The notes below the pieces were generated by a model. That model had not been told where the DNA came from, did no database searches, and worked only from the letters and a program-made list of their open reading frames with translations. The translations under genes were made by a program, and so were the position numbers. This document shows, in pieces, positions 23,451 through 36,000 of a stretch of DNA of 64,000 bases. Source of the stretch: Styela clava (lineage: Eukaryota > Chordata > Ascidiacea > Stolidobranchia > Styelidae). The stretch's first letter is position 1. Every line of letters begins with the position of its first letter. The stretch lies in assembly GCF_964204865.1 (NCBI RefSeq), contig NC_135252.1, forward strand, positions 17,629,383-17,693,382, given 5' to 3'.

Positions 23451-25133
23451 TTAACCCAACAAATAGTCTGACGGAACCAGATCTCCACATCCGAAGGTAG
23501 TTAACGTCGCTGCGTCGATTCCTTGTTCAGTTGCAAACGACGTCAACTTGGAAATCTCCTCGCCAGATAACGATGGAGTCCGGGTGAAACATTGCAAAAT
23601 TTTCTGACCTGCAAACACAGTAAGACAACTATTGTAAACGGCATTCATTCATAATTTCCGTTCTACGCCCGTCCGGAAACCAATCGAAGAAATTCTATCT
23701 GAGGTGATTGACTAAAACTGTTCACAAAAATATTTGCAAATGAGAAAGGGAATGCATCGCTGGGACGAAAAAAAGTATTCGGTCTATAAGAATAATATAA
23801 TTAATAAGTATAAGATAATTGTAAGATATTTCTTTCTTGTATGTCCTTGGCGGCGCGTATTTTCGAGATATTAAAAATCTAAATCTAATTGGACAGCTTC
23901 GGCTAAAATATTATCATGTTTCGCTAAATTTTCCCGTTGATTTTGTTCATTTGGAGTTTCGAGTTTTATACATTGTATAGGCGGATATTGGATGTTATTG
24001 TGCAGTGGCTAAACTTCTCTCCGGACAAGAAGCTACTGATATGCCATCGTACACATATTTATTGTAGTGAATAAATTTTAATTCAATGTTTTGCGATTTT
24101 CTTACCATCGCTTGCAGATGACAACACACAGAGATAGATCTCGTAGTCTGTAAAAAAGCGATGTGGATGAGAACGATACCATTGATAATCTGCGAACAAA
24201 TAAAAGCTCGAATATGTTAAAGAATATTAGACGTCTTCTTAGAACAACATTATAAAAACCAGAACCTTGGACTGGAGAGGATTTAGTAAAGATGTCTGAT
24301 CTTCTTCGTTCGTTGAACAATTTGATGTTCTCCCATTGACCATCTAAGAATTAATTTTTTTAAATAGTATTGATTAAATTTATGGTATTGTGGATTGAAA
24401 AATTCATAATCTTTCTCGTTAATGGGCGCCCAATGGTTTGCAACATTTCGAAATAAAAGGAAACGATAACTGAATGGGATATTTTGGCTCATAGCCATCT
24501 CATTAAAATTGCGAGACTCACTCATTTGTGAATTTATCCAATAATAACCCAAAGAATCCCGCCTCACATCATCGATGATTGAAACATGAGCATCTAATTT
24601 GTTCCTTTTAGAAAAAATAAGAACCGTTATTATTTGCTCGCATTTTACACACGAAAAAAGCACAATTCTTAGATAAATAGTTATTTCGCAAAACATCTCA
24701 CTTGGGATATTCGTATGAGTAAACATTCATATCGTTCTCTGTTGTGTTGAAAGGTACCATGAGGTGACATCCCCACAAAACATTCCAGTCCCAGTTATTC
24801 ACACCAAATGTGAGATACCATACTCCGCATAACTAAAAGTAAAAGATTTTAGTACAAATAGCTTTAAGTGTAAGAATTTCAAGCCACAGTGCGTTTAATT
24901 GTGTTGTTTTAATTGTCTAAGTAACATTCAAAACTAAGTCTGAGTTATTCTTCCGTGTTATTGATGTAATGAAAAAACAAACGGAAGTTGACTACCATTA
25001 TAGTTAATTCACCAATACAAAATAACAGCTTACACGTTTCAAGTCGATGTCTTTTCCTGAATATATCTTTCGACTCTGCGCGATTGTTAAAAGCACAAGG
25101 ATCCCAAAAACTGAACTAAATCTACACCTCATC
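23451..25133 (-). CDS. LpC: lipocalin-like secreted protein, six exons
   Basis: Minus-strand exons are 25133-25035, 24832-24702, 24604-24522, 24343-24266, 24189-24106 and 23608-23451; all sites and phases agree, giving 210 residues. It is a close paralogue of LpA: same signal peptide type, Gly-x-Trp block LCGVWYLTFGV, WNVLWGCHL, DDVRRDSLGYYWI in exon 3, GQWENIKLFNERRRSDIF in exon 4, HPHRFFTDYEIYLCVLSS in exon 5 and FTRTPSLSGEEISKL plus FGCGD in exon 6. Exon 4 keeps 8 codons missing from LpA and aligns with LpF exon 4, so LpC has the ancestral length. It converges on P3 with 2.1 kb between stop codons. Predicted to be secreted; lipocalin assignment as for LpA. Confidence 0.7.
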
Positions 25134-27139
25134 GTTTTGCCAGCGTCAAACTTCCAGTGAAGGATAATCTTGACGAACAATAAGCTATATTATGCATGCG
25201 CTGCATGGAATCAATAGAAAAATCAAGAATCAATAGAGGTTAAATTCATAATTCGTGTCCCAATGAGGTTTACGCTTTATACTGCATAATTCGTGTCCCA
25301 CTGCTGTTTACCTTTTACTGAGCATATTCATACTTATTTCAATGAATACATACTCTTGCTGGTATCTTAGGGCCTCCCGCAGTAATATATGTTTTAGGGG
25401 TGCAATAATGAAAATGGTATGGATTGCATTGCATGCTACGTGTATAGAAACTGTTTCATATAAATTAGATTGGAAAAAATGGATTGGTCAATACCTAACA
25501 CACATGGCGTTATCTATGCCCAAAAAGACGTTACTAAAATTAATCACTTGCTTAGTCGCCAATTCCATCGTACAATCCGCCAAGGAAGGGACTCTATAAG
25601 CAAGAAGCTAATCAAATATTAATAGCAAACCATCTGTATATCAGAAATACCGAGTATTTATCTTTTGGAATGTTCTGCATAATCCATAGTGAACCTCGTG
25701 AAGCTGACAAAGAAATATATATACCGTTTTACCATTTTTGTTGCAATACTAGAAGTATATTCGCCCGCAGTGCGAAATTCGCGTCCGCCTCCTATACCTG
25801 GCAAGCTTATTGAAACAGCATGGCTCCATAGAAAATTGATAGAAGTCATATTAACTTGGGAAATTTATCCTCGATACACACTCAAAGAGTTTGATAGAGA
25901 CCGATGGCAATGCTAATGCTCTCAATAGTGTTTAGTAGACACATGACGTTCATATTGCACGTGCAGATCTATGAGTAAGAGAACACAATTCCATAAAAAA
26001 TAAGTTTATAATTTTTTCCAGGGTAAGATAGGATTTCCATCATAAGAGAATTGAAAGTATGAAATGATCGAGTCCATCTGGCACTCTAGCTAGAGACAAG
26101 GGATATACAGAGCTGCTCGGGCATCAGTTATTTAAGGGCACTTATCTGGATACTTTAATCAAAATCATATTTCCAAATACCGAATAAGCAAAGCTTCTGA
26201 AAAAACATTTAACTATTACAAGTGAGCTGCATTCTGTTAATGTTACTAAAAATACCTAAGTCGGCTTTTCTCTTTACCTACTGAACCAATTGCTTTGAAA
26301 TTTTCAGTGGTTGAAGATTGTATTTCTTGCTAGAAGGATATCACATGCATTTCACAAAAAATTTTGTTGGCTCTATTTGTTTTTGTGTGTGATGATGTCA
26401 TCAATATTGTGCATCTTGTGGCGTTTACGTTTGCGTTAGTCATGAAGTTTGCGGTACGTTTTGGCTTCGTGTTCACATATTTGAGCATCGATCTCTTGTT
26501 TAGGTTTATCCCTAAAATTAAGTAACGGTTGCCTTTCACATTTCTCAATTACCTTGTAAATGCTCCAATAAATATTAAACTTGTATAATTTTTTCTGTCT
26601 CAATCTCTTCGGTAAAACAATACAAGTTAGCTTGCAGAATTATATGCATTTGATTACCATAGGATTATTCTGTCAATTTGCTCTCCATGTGTACACAGCA
26701 GCTAGCGCCACGAGAAATATGTAAAAGAAAAATTCATATACCGACGAATTAATCTAATAAAGAATATTAATTTCTGGCCTTGAGACCAATCCAATAACAT
26801 TGAATGGGTTTTGATCCATAAATCAAATGATGTCATTTCTAATTGGTGACAATCTGGTGTTTACCAAATCAGATTTGGTCATGTTTATATAATATGTGCA
26901 TAATGTATAATCTCGTTTCAGCGGTATGGCTGAATTTATCAATCCTGTCGGATCCTTTTTGATTGTTCAAAAAGATTTGTTTTGGAACAATTATTTAAAT
27001 CAAGTTTTTTACCTGCTTTGTTCAAAATAGATGTATTATTTGTATCTTTTATATTAATATAGGCTAAAACAAGACGTAAATACTTGCCTAATCGATTCTT
27101 ATTGTCAAAGTCGATATGCCCTTCGACACACCGCAAGTA
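25134..27139. other. Intergenic, no gene supported
   Basis: AT-rich sequence with scattered repeat fragments. A short stretch near 26255-26330 (gaccaattgct... ttttcagtggttg) resembles 42030-42080, evidence of an old dispersed repeat. I see no exon with convincing splice context. Confidence 0.4.
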
Positions 27140-27612
27140 TCGATGACTTGCCCGTAAACGCCTGCTTAAGCTTAAGCGCAATGTTCGTGTAAAACCACCC
27201 CACCACGTGTTAGAGGCATTCCTATTTTTCAGTATAATTGATGCTAAAATTTGATTTACCTAGAAGACTAGTTATGAAGTATATTAATTTGTTTAAAAAG
27301 ATATTATTTTAAAACAAATGCTTTACCTATTTCGCTGTTGTTTTTTATTCTCTTTTATTTAATAGGTTAAAGAGGTAAATATAAAAGCTTGCGTAAGCGA
27401 TTCTAAAACTCGATCGAAACATGTATTGAAGACTAACGTATTGCTCATGCCCTCTCAAGCTGTAGCACAATGCGTTCGCAAACGTATTTGGCGGTGAAGG
27501 AAAACGAAAACCGACAAGCCTCTATGTGAACCACCCTACAAAGACGAGGAGTCCAGTAATTTGCTTGCACAGTGCCCAGTTCCTCTTGAGATTCTAAAGT
27601 ACGTGGGTACTA
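27140..27612 (-). repeat. Dispersed repeat of unknown class (copy 2, inverted)
   Basis: Reverse-complement match to 5988-6690, including the blocks around tataaaagcttgcgtaagcg and cctctatgtgaaccacc. No coding capacity. Confidence 0.6.
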
Positions 27613-27615
27613 TAG

Positions 27616-27714
27616 TGGGCCCTTCAGAAGTATGTGCACCAAGATGGCGCACAACCTGAACATATTATGTGTACCAGGTGCGCTATCTTGGTGCACATAC
27701 TTCGGAAGCGCCCC
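27616..27714. repeat. Palindromic fold-back element
   Basis: About 99 bp whose halves are inverted copies: gaagtatgtgcaccaagatg and the mirrored atcttggtgcacatacttc. A second copy sits at 35616-35726 and a fragment near 17080. Probably a minimal MITE. Confidence 0.65.
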
Positions 27715-28247
27715 ATAATGTAGGTTGCCGCCGGTGGAAATAAATTCTCCATTAATGTATTATACTAACACACTGGTTTTACCAGATTTAGGTGTTGAAC
27801 GAGCCTGTGATTCACCTGTATTAGGATTGGGTTTAGCAGGCCCGTGAGCAATGTTTCGTGATTTTTCTTGCATTTTTCACTTTGCTGGTACAATCTGATA
27901 ACTTTGTTGTAGGTACTTTGTTGTAGGTGATGAAGCGACGCCACGAGAGTAAAAGTCAAAGCAAAATTTTTTTAACATTTTTTAAAAATCATTATTCCGG
28001 CAGTATGTACAGCTTTCAAAAGGCCCCATTTCGGATTTCCACAGCGATGCGAGGGGTATTTCAATAAAAAAAATACACTCTGAATCACTTTTTGCATTTT
28101 TTATTGAAATACTGACAATAGTATTGAAAATGTGCACAAAAGTGTTTTGAGAGTAGTAGGATGAGAACACGTGCAAAGGCTTGCCACGACAACAAACAAT
28201 CTAAATGCTCTACATTTGCGCTTTGAAGCAAACCTGTTGGTGTAGGC
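27715..28247. other. Intergenic, no gene supported
   Basis: No coding support; ends in the 8-bp target site (gtgtaggc, 28240-28247) of the next element. Confidence 0.4.
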
Positions 28248-29453
28248 CATAGGTTCTCAAAGTGCTCCGTACGGAGCCCCAGGGCTCCGCGAGAGAAACC
28301 CAGGGGCTCCGCGAGCTATTCGATTACTTTTCAAAATACTGACTTGGCTAATTTAAAACTGTTCCTAGAAGCAATAACAGCTTTGATAAAATTTGACAAC
28401 AATATAGCCTCGAAATACGGCAAAGTGGCGGCCTCAACAGGATTCTTAAGAGGGAGGAGGTTCAAATTTGGAATCGGAAATTTATGCGCAACATTCTTGG
28501 CGATTCAAAAAAAAACGGATAACGAGATTTCTGTTGCGTAAAATATTCAATTCATGACCGATGTGAGCGTGTCTTGTCGTAATAATTTAATTGTGCTCAT
28601 CGTTACTCACGTTCGATTCCAGATTACCATTAGGATTACTAAAATGAAAGAATACTATTCTAAAATAACATAAACTGCCAACTATAAATAAATTGGAGTC
28701 GTATTTTGCGATCTTGGGATTTGTTAAACTTGATTTGTTCTCCGTCGGTAGTTTTAGAGTGGAAAAATTTTATTCTGACGTGAGTCTGCTGAAACAAAAC
28801 GTATAGTGTTATCTTCCATTTTAAGTTTTAGTTCTAATATTTTAGAATGCGGCTTTTTAATCAAGAAATTTGAATTGCGGATTTACCTCTTTATTAACTA
28901 TTATTTTTAGCATTTCGTCGCCGATGATTATAATATGGTAACATGTTTTTCACATTGAACTTATAATTCCCCACGAGAACGAAAAAGCAATTATCGTCGT
29001 CATTGTGGAACAATACATGTATATGCCGAAGGAAATTTTCGATTTAGTGAGAATAAACACCGGCGTAAAGATGTTTGAGGTTTAAAAACACGCCATGCTG
29101 ACGAAAACAATCGGCGATTGTAACAAAATGCAATCGCGCACGTTATTAGCGACCTTTTAAGTCTTCCAAAAATGTCAAGAGGTGAAAAGATTCAACGCCT
29201 AATTTATTAATATGTTTGTCATGTGTCAAATTTACAGCTTTAGTATTATACAATTTATCTTTGAAATTTAGATTTATTTATGACTTGTATTAACCCTATT
29301 AAAAGGGTTTAGTATTTAAATTGAGTAAAGTACGTTTAACTTACTCAGGAATATTAATCGGAAAGTAACAATTTTAACATTTATTTTGGGGCTCCGTGAA
29401 TAATAGTCAACCTTTTCAAGGGCTCCGCAACGCCAAAAGTTTGAGAACCCCTG
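28248..29453. mobile_element. hAT-like non-autonomous transposon, 1.2 kb
   Basis: The ends are inverted: cataggttctcaaagtgctc on the left, and the complement of aaagtttgagaacccctg on the right. A perfect 8-bp TSD, gtgtaggc, occurs at 28240-28247 and 29454-29461. TIRs of the caggggttctcaaa type with 8-bp TSDs are typical of hAT elements. It contains a 65-codon open frame (28344-28541) but no recognisable transposase. Confidence 0.85.
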
Positions 29454-29653
29454 GTGTAGGCTACAGTCACACAATAAACACTTCGAATTACAAATGAAAT
29501 ATGACGAACAACAGCAGACAAAACAATTGCACCGGGGCATCATGAGATAATGTGTAATGTTTATAATTTCTCCACAACATTTTTTCTGGAAGCGTTCTTA
29601 TTCTATCATTCATTTATATTGGCATATACATATAATACACAAGGTCGGATGCG

Positions 29654-31568
29654 ATGTCTCTGCAAAATTCTGTGTTAGTATTTGTTGTGTTTCTATCGAG
29701 TGCATGGAGTCAAGAAATATATTCAGGAAACGAAATAGATATCGAACGCGTAAGTTACAAAATCAGATTTTAGTAAAAAGCAAAAACTACATTTACAAAG
29801 TTGCCCTCTTATTTGAACCTGAAAGAATATAAATCAAGGGTGTGCAGCATTCGATACAGGAAGGCCAGATACTGGGTGGCGTGCGTCGTTCGCTTCCCAA
29901 TAGCTAGCTGTTAGGGCATTGTAACGTCATAGACATAGATAATAAATTTGACTCAGGTATAGTCGTTACAACGCAATGGGATTGAAATTACTCGCAGGCA
30001 CCAGATTAAACTAAATTATAAACTCCTTTCGTGAGCCGCACTCCATTCAAAATTGGCGCTTTACGGGTGCCCTACAGTTTTTCTTCGTGAGCCGCATTTC
30101 GCCCGTGGGACGTAGGTTGCACGTCCCTGATCTAAATGACTATCATCGCTCATAAAATATTTCCATTTTCGTCGGCTTTTTTCGAATGTTACCTTTACCT
30201 CAAATCTATGGTCATTTTGTTGTAGACAATTTAGGGGAATAGTTTGGTATTAAATATGATACTTCTATATAGCATAAAATAGTTTGTAATGCTTTCGTAA
30301 TTATACAAAATAAATATATTTTGCTCTCAGTTACGTGGAGTTTGGTTTCTAACATTCGGTGTTGATTATTGGAACTGGAATGTTTTGTGGAAATGTCACA
30401 TCGTGGCACCTTTCAACATTACAGTGAATGAGATGAATATGTACACTTACAATATTCCTAAGTAAGTTTTACTTATTTTCAGGTCAAAAAAATATATATA
30501 TATATATTGCACGAACAAAAGATCAATGCTCAAATATATGGACACGAATTCTAAAGTGAAGTAGTACGGGTATGCAATTTTTCACGTTAGACTATCGGTA
30601 CTGCAGGACTTCGTCTGACCACCAGAAAGCAACCAACGCGAACCGTGGAACCGACACAGGGTGCTCAATTTTTAATTTTGTTGACGACATCGCACACAAA
30701 ACAAACGAATCCCATTGAGGACACAGAAATATTTGAAATCAATAAAAGTAATAGCCCTATAGCGACAAATGCAATCTTCAGGAACTGGTAATTACAAAGC
30801 AATTGGTCTATACTCTATAGTAATTAAAGAGAAGGGCGATTTTTTATAACAACAAGAACAACCATCTATAGGTTCATTTCGTGTCCAAAAATAATTAACA
30901 AACGAGTAGTAACAACCGTTTTAACTGATTTCTAACAGAGATAAATCGGAGGCTCCACATACCGTAATAACAGCCAGCAAGCGGGATTCTTTGGGCCAAT
31001 ATTGGATGCAAACGCACAGCGGTAAGCGTGCTTTTAATTTTATTCATTATACATGTCTGTTCTGAACTTCGTAGTTGATATAATACCAACCTGATGTCAT
31101 ACCAATAATCCAATCAGTTGACCGAAATACGAAACTTCTTTCAGAAGGTGAAAAATAAAATAGTTGTTTCCGAAGCAAAAAATCAAACAAGTAAATGTAC
31201 TCCTCCTTACTTACAGGACAGACCTGGTTTCACTCACATCCGCACCTTTGCTCAACCGATTACTCTACATTCTACAGTCACTGGATGCCATTGAGTGATG
31301 GTGAGTATTCTCTTCCCGAGTGAAAAAGAAAATTTAATTTTACAACCTTCTCAATGTCCGAGCTGCTTATCACAGTCGACCCCATAAATATTTTTTTTTT
31401 GCAGGACGGAATCTTTTTCAAATTTTAACCCGAACGCCAACTATAAATGGTGAGGACATTACCAAATTTACGGCCCTTGCAGCTAAGCAAGGAGTCGACC
31501 CTGCCACGTTAATAACATTTGGATGTGGCGATTTGATTCCATCTGACTATTTACTAGCTCAGATATGA
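29654..31568 (+). CDS. LpD: lipocalin-like gene with a frameshift in exon 4
   Basis: Exons are 29654-29749 (signal peptide MSLQNSVLVFVVFLSSAWS), 30331-30461 (LRGVWFLTFGVDYWNW, KCHIVAPFN), 30939-31021 (ASKRDSLGQYWM), 31217-31300 and 31405-31568 (LTRTPTINGEDITKF, FGCGDLIPSDYLLAQI). Phases are consistent. A candidate exon 4 at 31118-31190 has good splice sites but is 73 bp, one more than a multiple of three, so a TAA at 31156 falls in frame. Because exon 4 is symmetric, skipping it leaves an open 185-residue protein. Either this gene skips exon 4, it is newly inactivated, or the extra base is a sequencing error in the A/T run. Intron 1 carries an hAT-like insertion. Confidence 0.65.
29835..30129. 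mobile_element. hAT-like MITE in LpD intron 1
   Basis: Starts caagggtgtgcagc and ends with the mirrored ggttgcacgtccctg. Flanks atataaat and atctaaat match at 7 of 8 bases, an aged 8-bp TSD. A related short copy lies in Rheb intron 6 (52077-52249). Confidence 0.7.
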
Positions 31569-31634
31569 CTCAATCATCGATACCAATTAACTTTATAATG
31601 AGTACCGCTATTTTGAAAACCCTCCCATGCCTCC

Positions 31635-32301
31635 CATGTTCCCTCTAATTTTTTGTAGTATGTGTGCGCAGAAATTTTGGTGTGTGCGCACTTTTTTGGA
31701 AATGACTAATATTTGTGTAAAAACCAATGAAGAAATTTTGGCGTTCTAAGCGGGTAATGGCCGAATCGAATATTCGAATCGAATCGAATAGTAAATTATT
31801 CGAATCGGTTTAGAGCAAATTTTCGAATCGCCGCCATCTTGTTTTACTCTTTCCGCCAATGGTCGAGGTAAATTTCTCAATTTTTGTTTTCATTGAAGCC
31901 ATATTTTTTTAACACAATTCTGACTTATGACTCTTTTCTGTATTGAGGTATTGATGAAAACGTGTTTTTTTCATTGTCAGTGATGTATTCTATGTTTTCA
32001 GTAATTTTGGGGTCTGTAGGATCTAAAATAATAAGAAAGTTACCTACAATTTCATACCTTCCAAGTATTCGAGATTCGATTCGATTCGAAAAAATTATTC
32101 GATTCGATTCTGAAATCATCAGGTATTCGAAAATGCCCAGCCCTAGTAATGGGTGGGCCAACAACAAACTTTCTCAACCTGCCAACCGAGAACATTGTTA
32201 CATTACATCGGAATAGGTCTGAGCGCATTAAATCTATGCGTGTGCGCAGCCTCTGAAAGCTGTGTACGCGCGCACACGCGCACACTTTCGAGAGAACACT
32301 G
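31635..32301. mobile_element. hAT-like MITE with a second element nested in it
   Basis: Left end catgttccctctaa and right end ttcgagagaacactg are the TIRs of the family at 53332-53589, which is compact. Here about 390 bp rich in gaatcgaat and attcgattc inverted repeats, ending aatgcccagccctag, is inserted after gcgggtaatgg; the host sequence resumes with gtaatgggtgggcc, so taatgg is duplicated at the insertion. No clean outer TSD. Confidence 0.7.
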
Positions 32302-33103
32302 CCCCCTGTAATTAATTCAAATCATGCGGTTTGTATCAAACGCAAAACAAGTAGTGATTTACGTTGCAGCGAGGAACGGAAATTATCAATCCCCAACTAA
32401 ATGAGTTTGAAATTGAATCGTTAATATTCATCGAGTAAGCTATTTGGAGGAAGTGTGACGTAGGTTCATGAAATAATCCGTTGTTATAATACTCTATATA
32501 CACTTATTATATACTCAGGTAATTTTTGATGGTTCTGTCACTCATTATGGCTTTTATGCTTGCATACTCTGTATTACAGACAATAATACATTATGTTTTA
32601 CGTGGTTTACTTTTTATCTTACATGTTGTCTCACGGGGCTTTGAGAGTAGAAAAATAAGAGAAAGTAGCCTACAATTATACCTAAATGAAATATTGTAAA
32701 GAAGTGATATCTTGGCGGTAGTTTCTAAAACTATACGTTACATGTAACAGCGATCGAAATCGCAGTAACCTTTTGGGCAGAGTTCGCTTTTAAATGCTCT
32801 ACTAGTAGTTTTACTAGACCCTAACTGAAGTTTAATTAAATTTGCTATGTCCTTGCTGTAACTTTCCCTGGACGTATTCGGACTTAAGAGTAAAGATATA
32901 AGGTCAAGGAGAGCGCGGGAAGATGTCGATGAATTTCGCATAGTGAGGTTGTATGTTGGCAAAGTGATTGATATTATCTTGATCGCGACGAAAACAGACG
33001 TATTGCCTATGAAGAGCGCTTAGTGTCGGGGAAAGTTTCGCGCATAGCCTCGGCTGTTGACAGATCGTGCTCACAGTGATAGAAATAACATTTTACCGAC
33101 ATG
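32302..33103. other. Intergenic, no gene supported
   Basis: No coding support between two transposons. Confidence 0.35.
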
Positions 33104-33111
33104 GACTAGAA

Positions 33112-33832
33112 CATTGGTTCTCAAACTGGGGTCCGCGGTCGCTTGGGACTCCGCGAAGCGATTTTAGGGGGACAGCGAGACAACATCAACTTCGGCACAG
33201 GAGCACTTTGATTTGAAGTAAAATTTTGATGTCATGCTTTTACAGTGTTTCTCCAAATCACAACACGCTCTATCGAAGACATTATTACGTAACAAACGTT
33301 GGTGAACGTAGCAAATAGCGTTTATGGAAGGCATTAGCATCTGATTGCAAATTTTCTCGGGGTAATTTAAAAATTCCCCAGCCACACAAAAAATAAATGT
33401 AGATATAACGATTCATATGTGAAATTTGGTTTTGTTGTGATAAGTTCTGAAAGAAAAGAAAAACCACCAGTGACACAGTCCTATTCCGATATCGCTAAGA
33501 TGGCACTAAAATGCTCATTCTATTTGCAACAATTTACGAATGTGAGGCAGCTTTTTTCACGTTATTTACCAATAAAACAAAATGTTGACACAGAATGATG
33601 GAAGTGAGACACGATATGAGAGTTGCATTATCAAAAACAGAACCAAAAGTAGAACTAGTGGAAGCCAAGCAGTTGCACCCATCTCATTGAACTGTTTTAT
33701 GTCATTTTAATAAATGAATGCTTAATAGACCGAGTTGCTATTTACTTTCATTTTTTTAGTGGACAGCAAGTCATCAGAAAAATGGAAAGAGAATCGTTAT
33801 GCATGAATTTTCAAAAAGCTTGCGAACCACTG
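33112..33832. mobile_element. hAT-like non-autonomous transposon, 721 bp
   Basis: Left end cattggttctcaaactgggg, right end mirrored (cttgcgaaccactg). Perfect 8-bp TSD gactagaa at 33104-33111 and 33833-33840. No transposase frame. Confidence 0.85.
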
Positions 33833-35146
33833 GACTAGAAAGAAGGCGTGGTACGCCATATGAATAAACCATATGAAAATCCTATTCTTGCCTACGTCTC
33901 AATTTCCCAATGCCACCATTTCCAGTTTTTACCAATACTCCACGACATATTAAAATTAAATATATTTGCTGAATTGAAAATACTATGGCGCGTACTTTTG
34001 TGTGTATTAGGCCTACTATTGCGCAATATTGCGTAGTAAACGAAAGAAATACTATACAACGAAGAAGTTCTGAATATTGTTAAGAGCATGAATTGATAAA
34101 CACGAAAGAACACGTTATAAAGAGCCAAGGGGGACAATAATTATTTTATAAATTTTTAAAATTGAGTACTTTAAAATTAGAATTGACAAAGCATACTGCA
34201 ACCTCCTGATTTATTTGAACCCGTTATGCTGAAATCTTTTAAATTACCGAAGCCCGGTAACACAAAATCGCATCACGAACTGATAAGCAATGTTTATGGT
34301 TTCGTTTCGACAATATATTTCATGCACACGAACTCTCTTTCAATCATTCATTTTGATCGAGATATTCACGGGGTCGGGACAATGAAGTCGAGATATTCAG
34401 TATTTGTGATTATTGTGTTTTTATCATTTGCGTGGAGTCGAGAAATATATTCAGGAAATGATATTGATATGGAACGCGTAAGTATTTCAAATAGGTTATT
34501 AGTTTGTTTTTTACGGAATGTGCGAAAAAAAATTCTGTTGTCGTGCACTTCTTATAAGGAAGTATGCACAACTTATAAGGAAGGTGTTAAACCAGAGGCT
34601 TTTGGACCAGAAGACAACAATTTTGTCCACCTAGACTGGCGGGCCGGGCCATGTAAGTTTGACGTAAAAAGTTACAATATTTACAGTGTTGCAAAAGTGG
34701 AAAACAATAAGCCAGGCTAGTGCCAAAACGAAATTTGATCGCAATCTCAACAAATACCATGGGCTATTTTCAGCTAAAACATCAAAATTGGTTTTAGTTT
34801 GGTCGTAGCAGAATCAGCAGGGCCAGATTGAATTACCCAACGGGCCGTAGTTTGTCCATGTCCGTGTTAAACTATGAAAAAATCAGAAATACGAATACAC
34901 TTAATAAAAATACCAAAGGGTTATTGCTACGTCGCGTATGAACTTTTCAATTTTTGTTCACTCATCTCCATGATGTAAGCCAAAGTTTATCAATAAAATA
35001 AAACTAGCATTTTTAGTAAGCGGATCTAAATAAATAAGAATCTAGTTTTCATGCGGAAGTGCAGCCGTCTCATATTCTCTTTTTTCGCAAGAGCATATCA
35101 TTCTGGGTACCCGTCTTGGTCGATAACAATCATGCATTCGTTAGAT

Positions 35147-36000
35147 CAGGGGTCACCAAACTTTTCTGACCGCGGGGCAGGTATGTACTCAGTACTCAAA
35201 CTGTGTTGAAACGGGCCGGACAAATATATTGGTCAATGCAATACATTCAATTCCCAAAATTTGAAAAAATCCATTCAATTTATTTAACAATATCTACATC
35301 ACTGAAGTCTTGAATATTAAATTCTATATCGCAGAATATAGGTCAAGAACATCATGGCAAAACAAATATACAATATGTCTGCCAACTATCCTGAGGTTAG
35401 CTGTCATAACAATTGCTGTCATGAATATCCGCATGTAAGCAGTACAAAAGTTGTACTATTTTCGCAAAATGTACGTTGACGTTTAAAATAGCAGGATAAA
35501 CGTACACAACAACATTTTTGCCCAAAGCACGCGCCACGAATGTACAAGTGCATCCTTCGCAGAAACGTCTTATTTGATTTGTATTTAAATTTATGAATCA
35601 CGATAAAAAACGACGCTCCGGAGGTATCCGTACCAAGATGTCGCACAACCTGAACAATCCTAACCTGGTACACATACTATGTTCAGGTTGTGCGCCATCT
35701 TGGTACGAATACTTCGGAAGCACCCCACCCCAAAAACTAACGAATAGCATTCAAAATCGCGAAAACGAGATATTATTTGAAACCACAACTGAAAATTTAG
35801 AGCGGAGGCGAAACGATATATTGTTGAGTCACGTTTCGTATTTTGCTTATTGGCTAATGTTACGAAATGAACAAGAAAGTCGATGCTCGGGAAACATCCC
35901 TTAAAAATAAAATGAATAAATTTTTTCATGTTATTGCGGGCCAAATGAAAGGACGTCACGGACCGGATCCGACCCGCGGGCCGTAGTTTGGCGAACCCTG
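35147..36000. mobile_element. hAT-like transposon in LpE intron 1
   Basis: Left end caggggtcaccaaacttttc, right end the mirrored tagtttggcgaaccctg. Flanks cgttagat (35139-35146) and cattagat (36001-36008) match at 7 of 8 bases. A palindromic element is nested inside at 35616-35726. No transposase. Confidence 0.8.
35616..35726. repeat. Palindromic fold-back element, nested
   Basis: Two inverted halves (ccgtaccaagatgtcgcaca and the mirrored tgtgcgccatcttggtacg) with an internal cctggtacacatacta. Same family as 27616-27714. Confidence 0.65.

Noticed and set aside
25342-25599. 85-codon frame with Trp and Cys residues
   Set aside because: No start context, splice context or paralogue; overlaps duplicated non-coding sequence.
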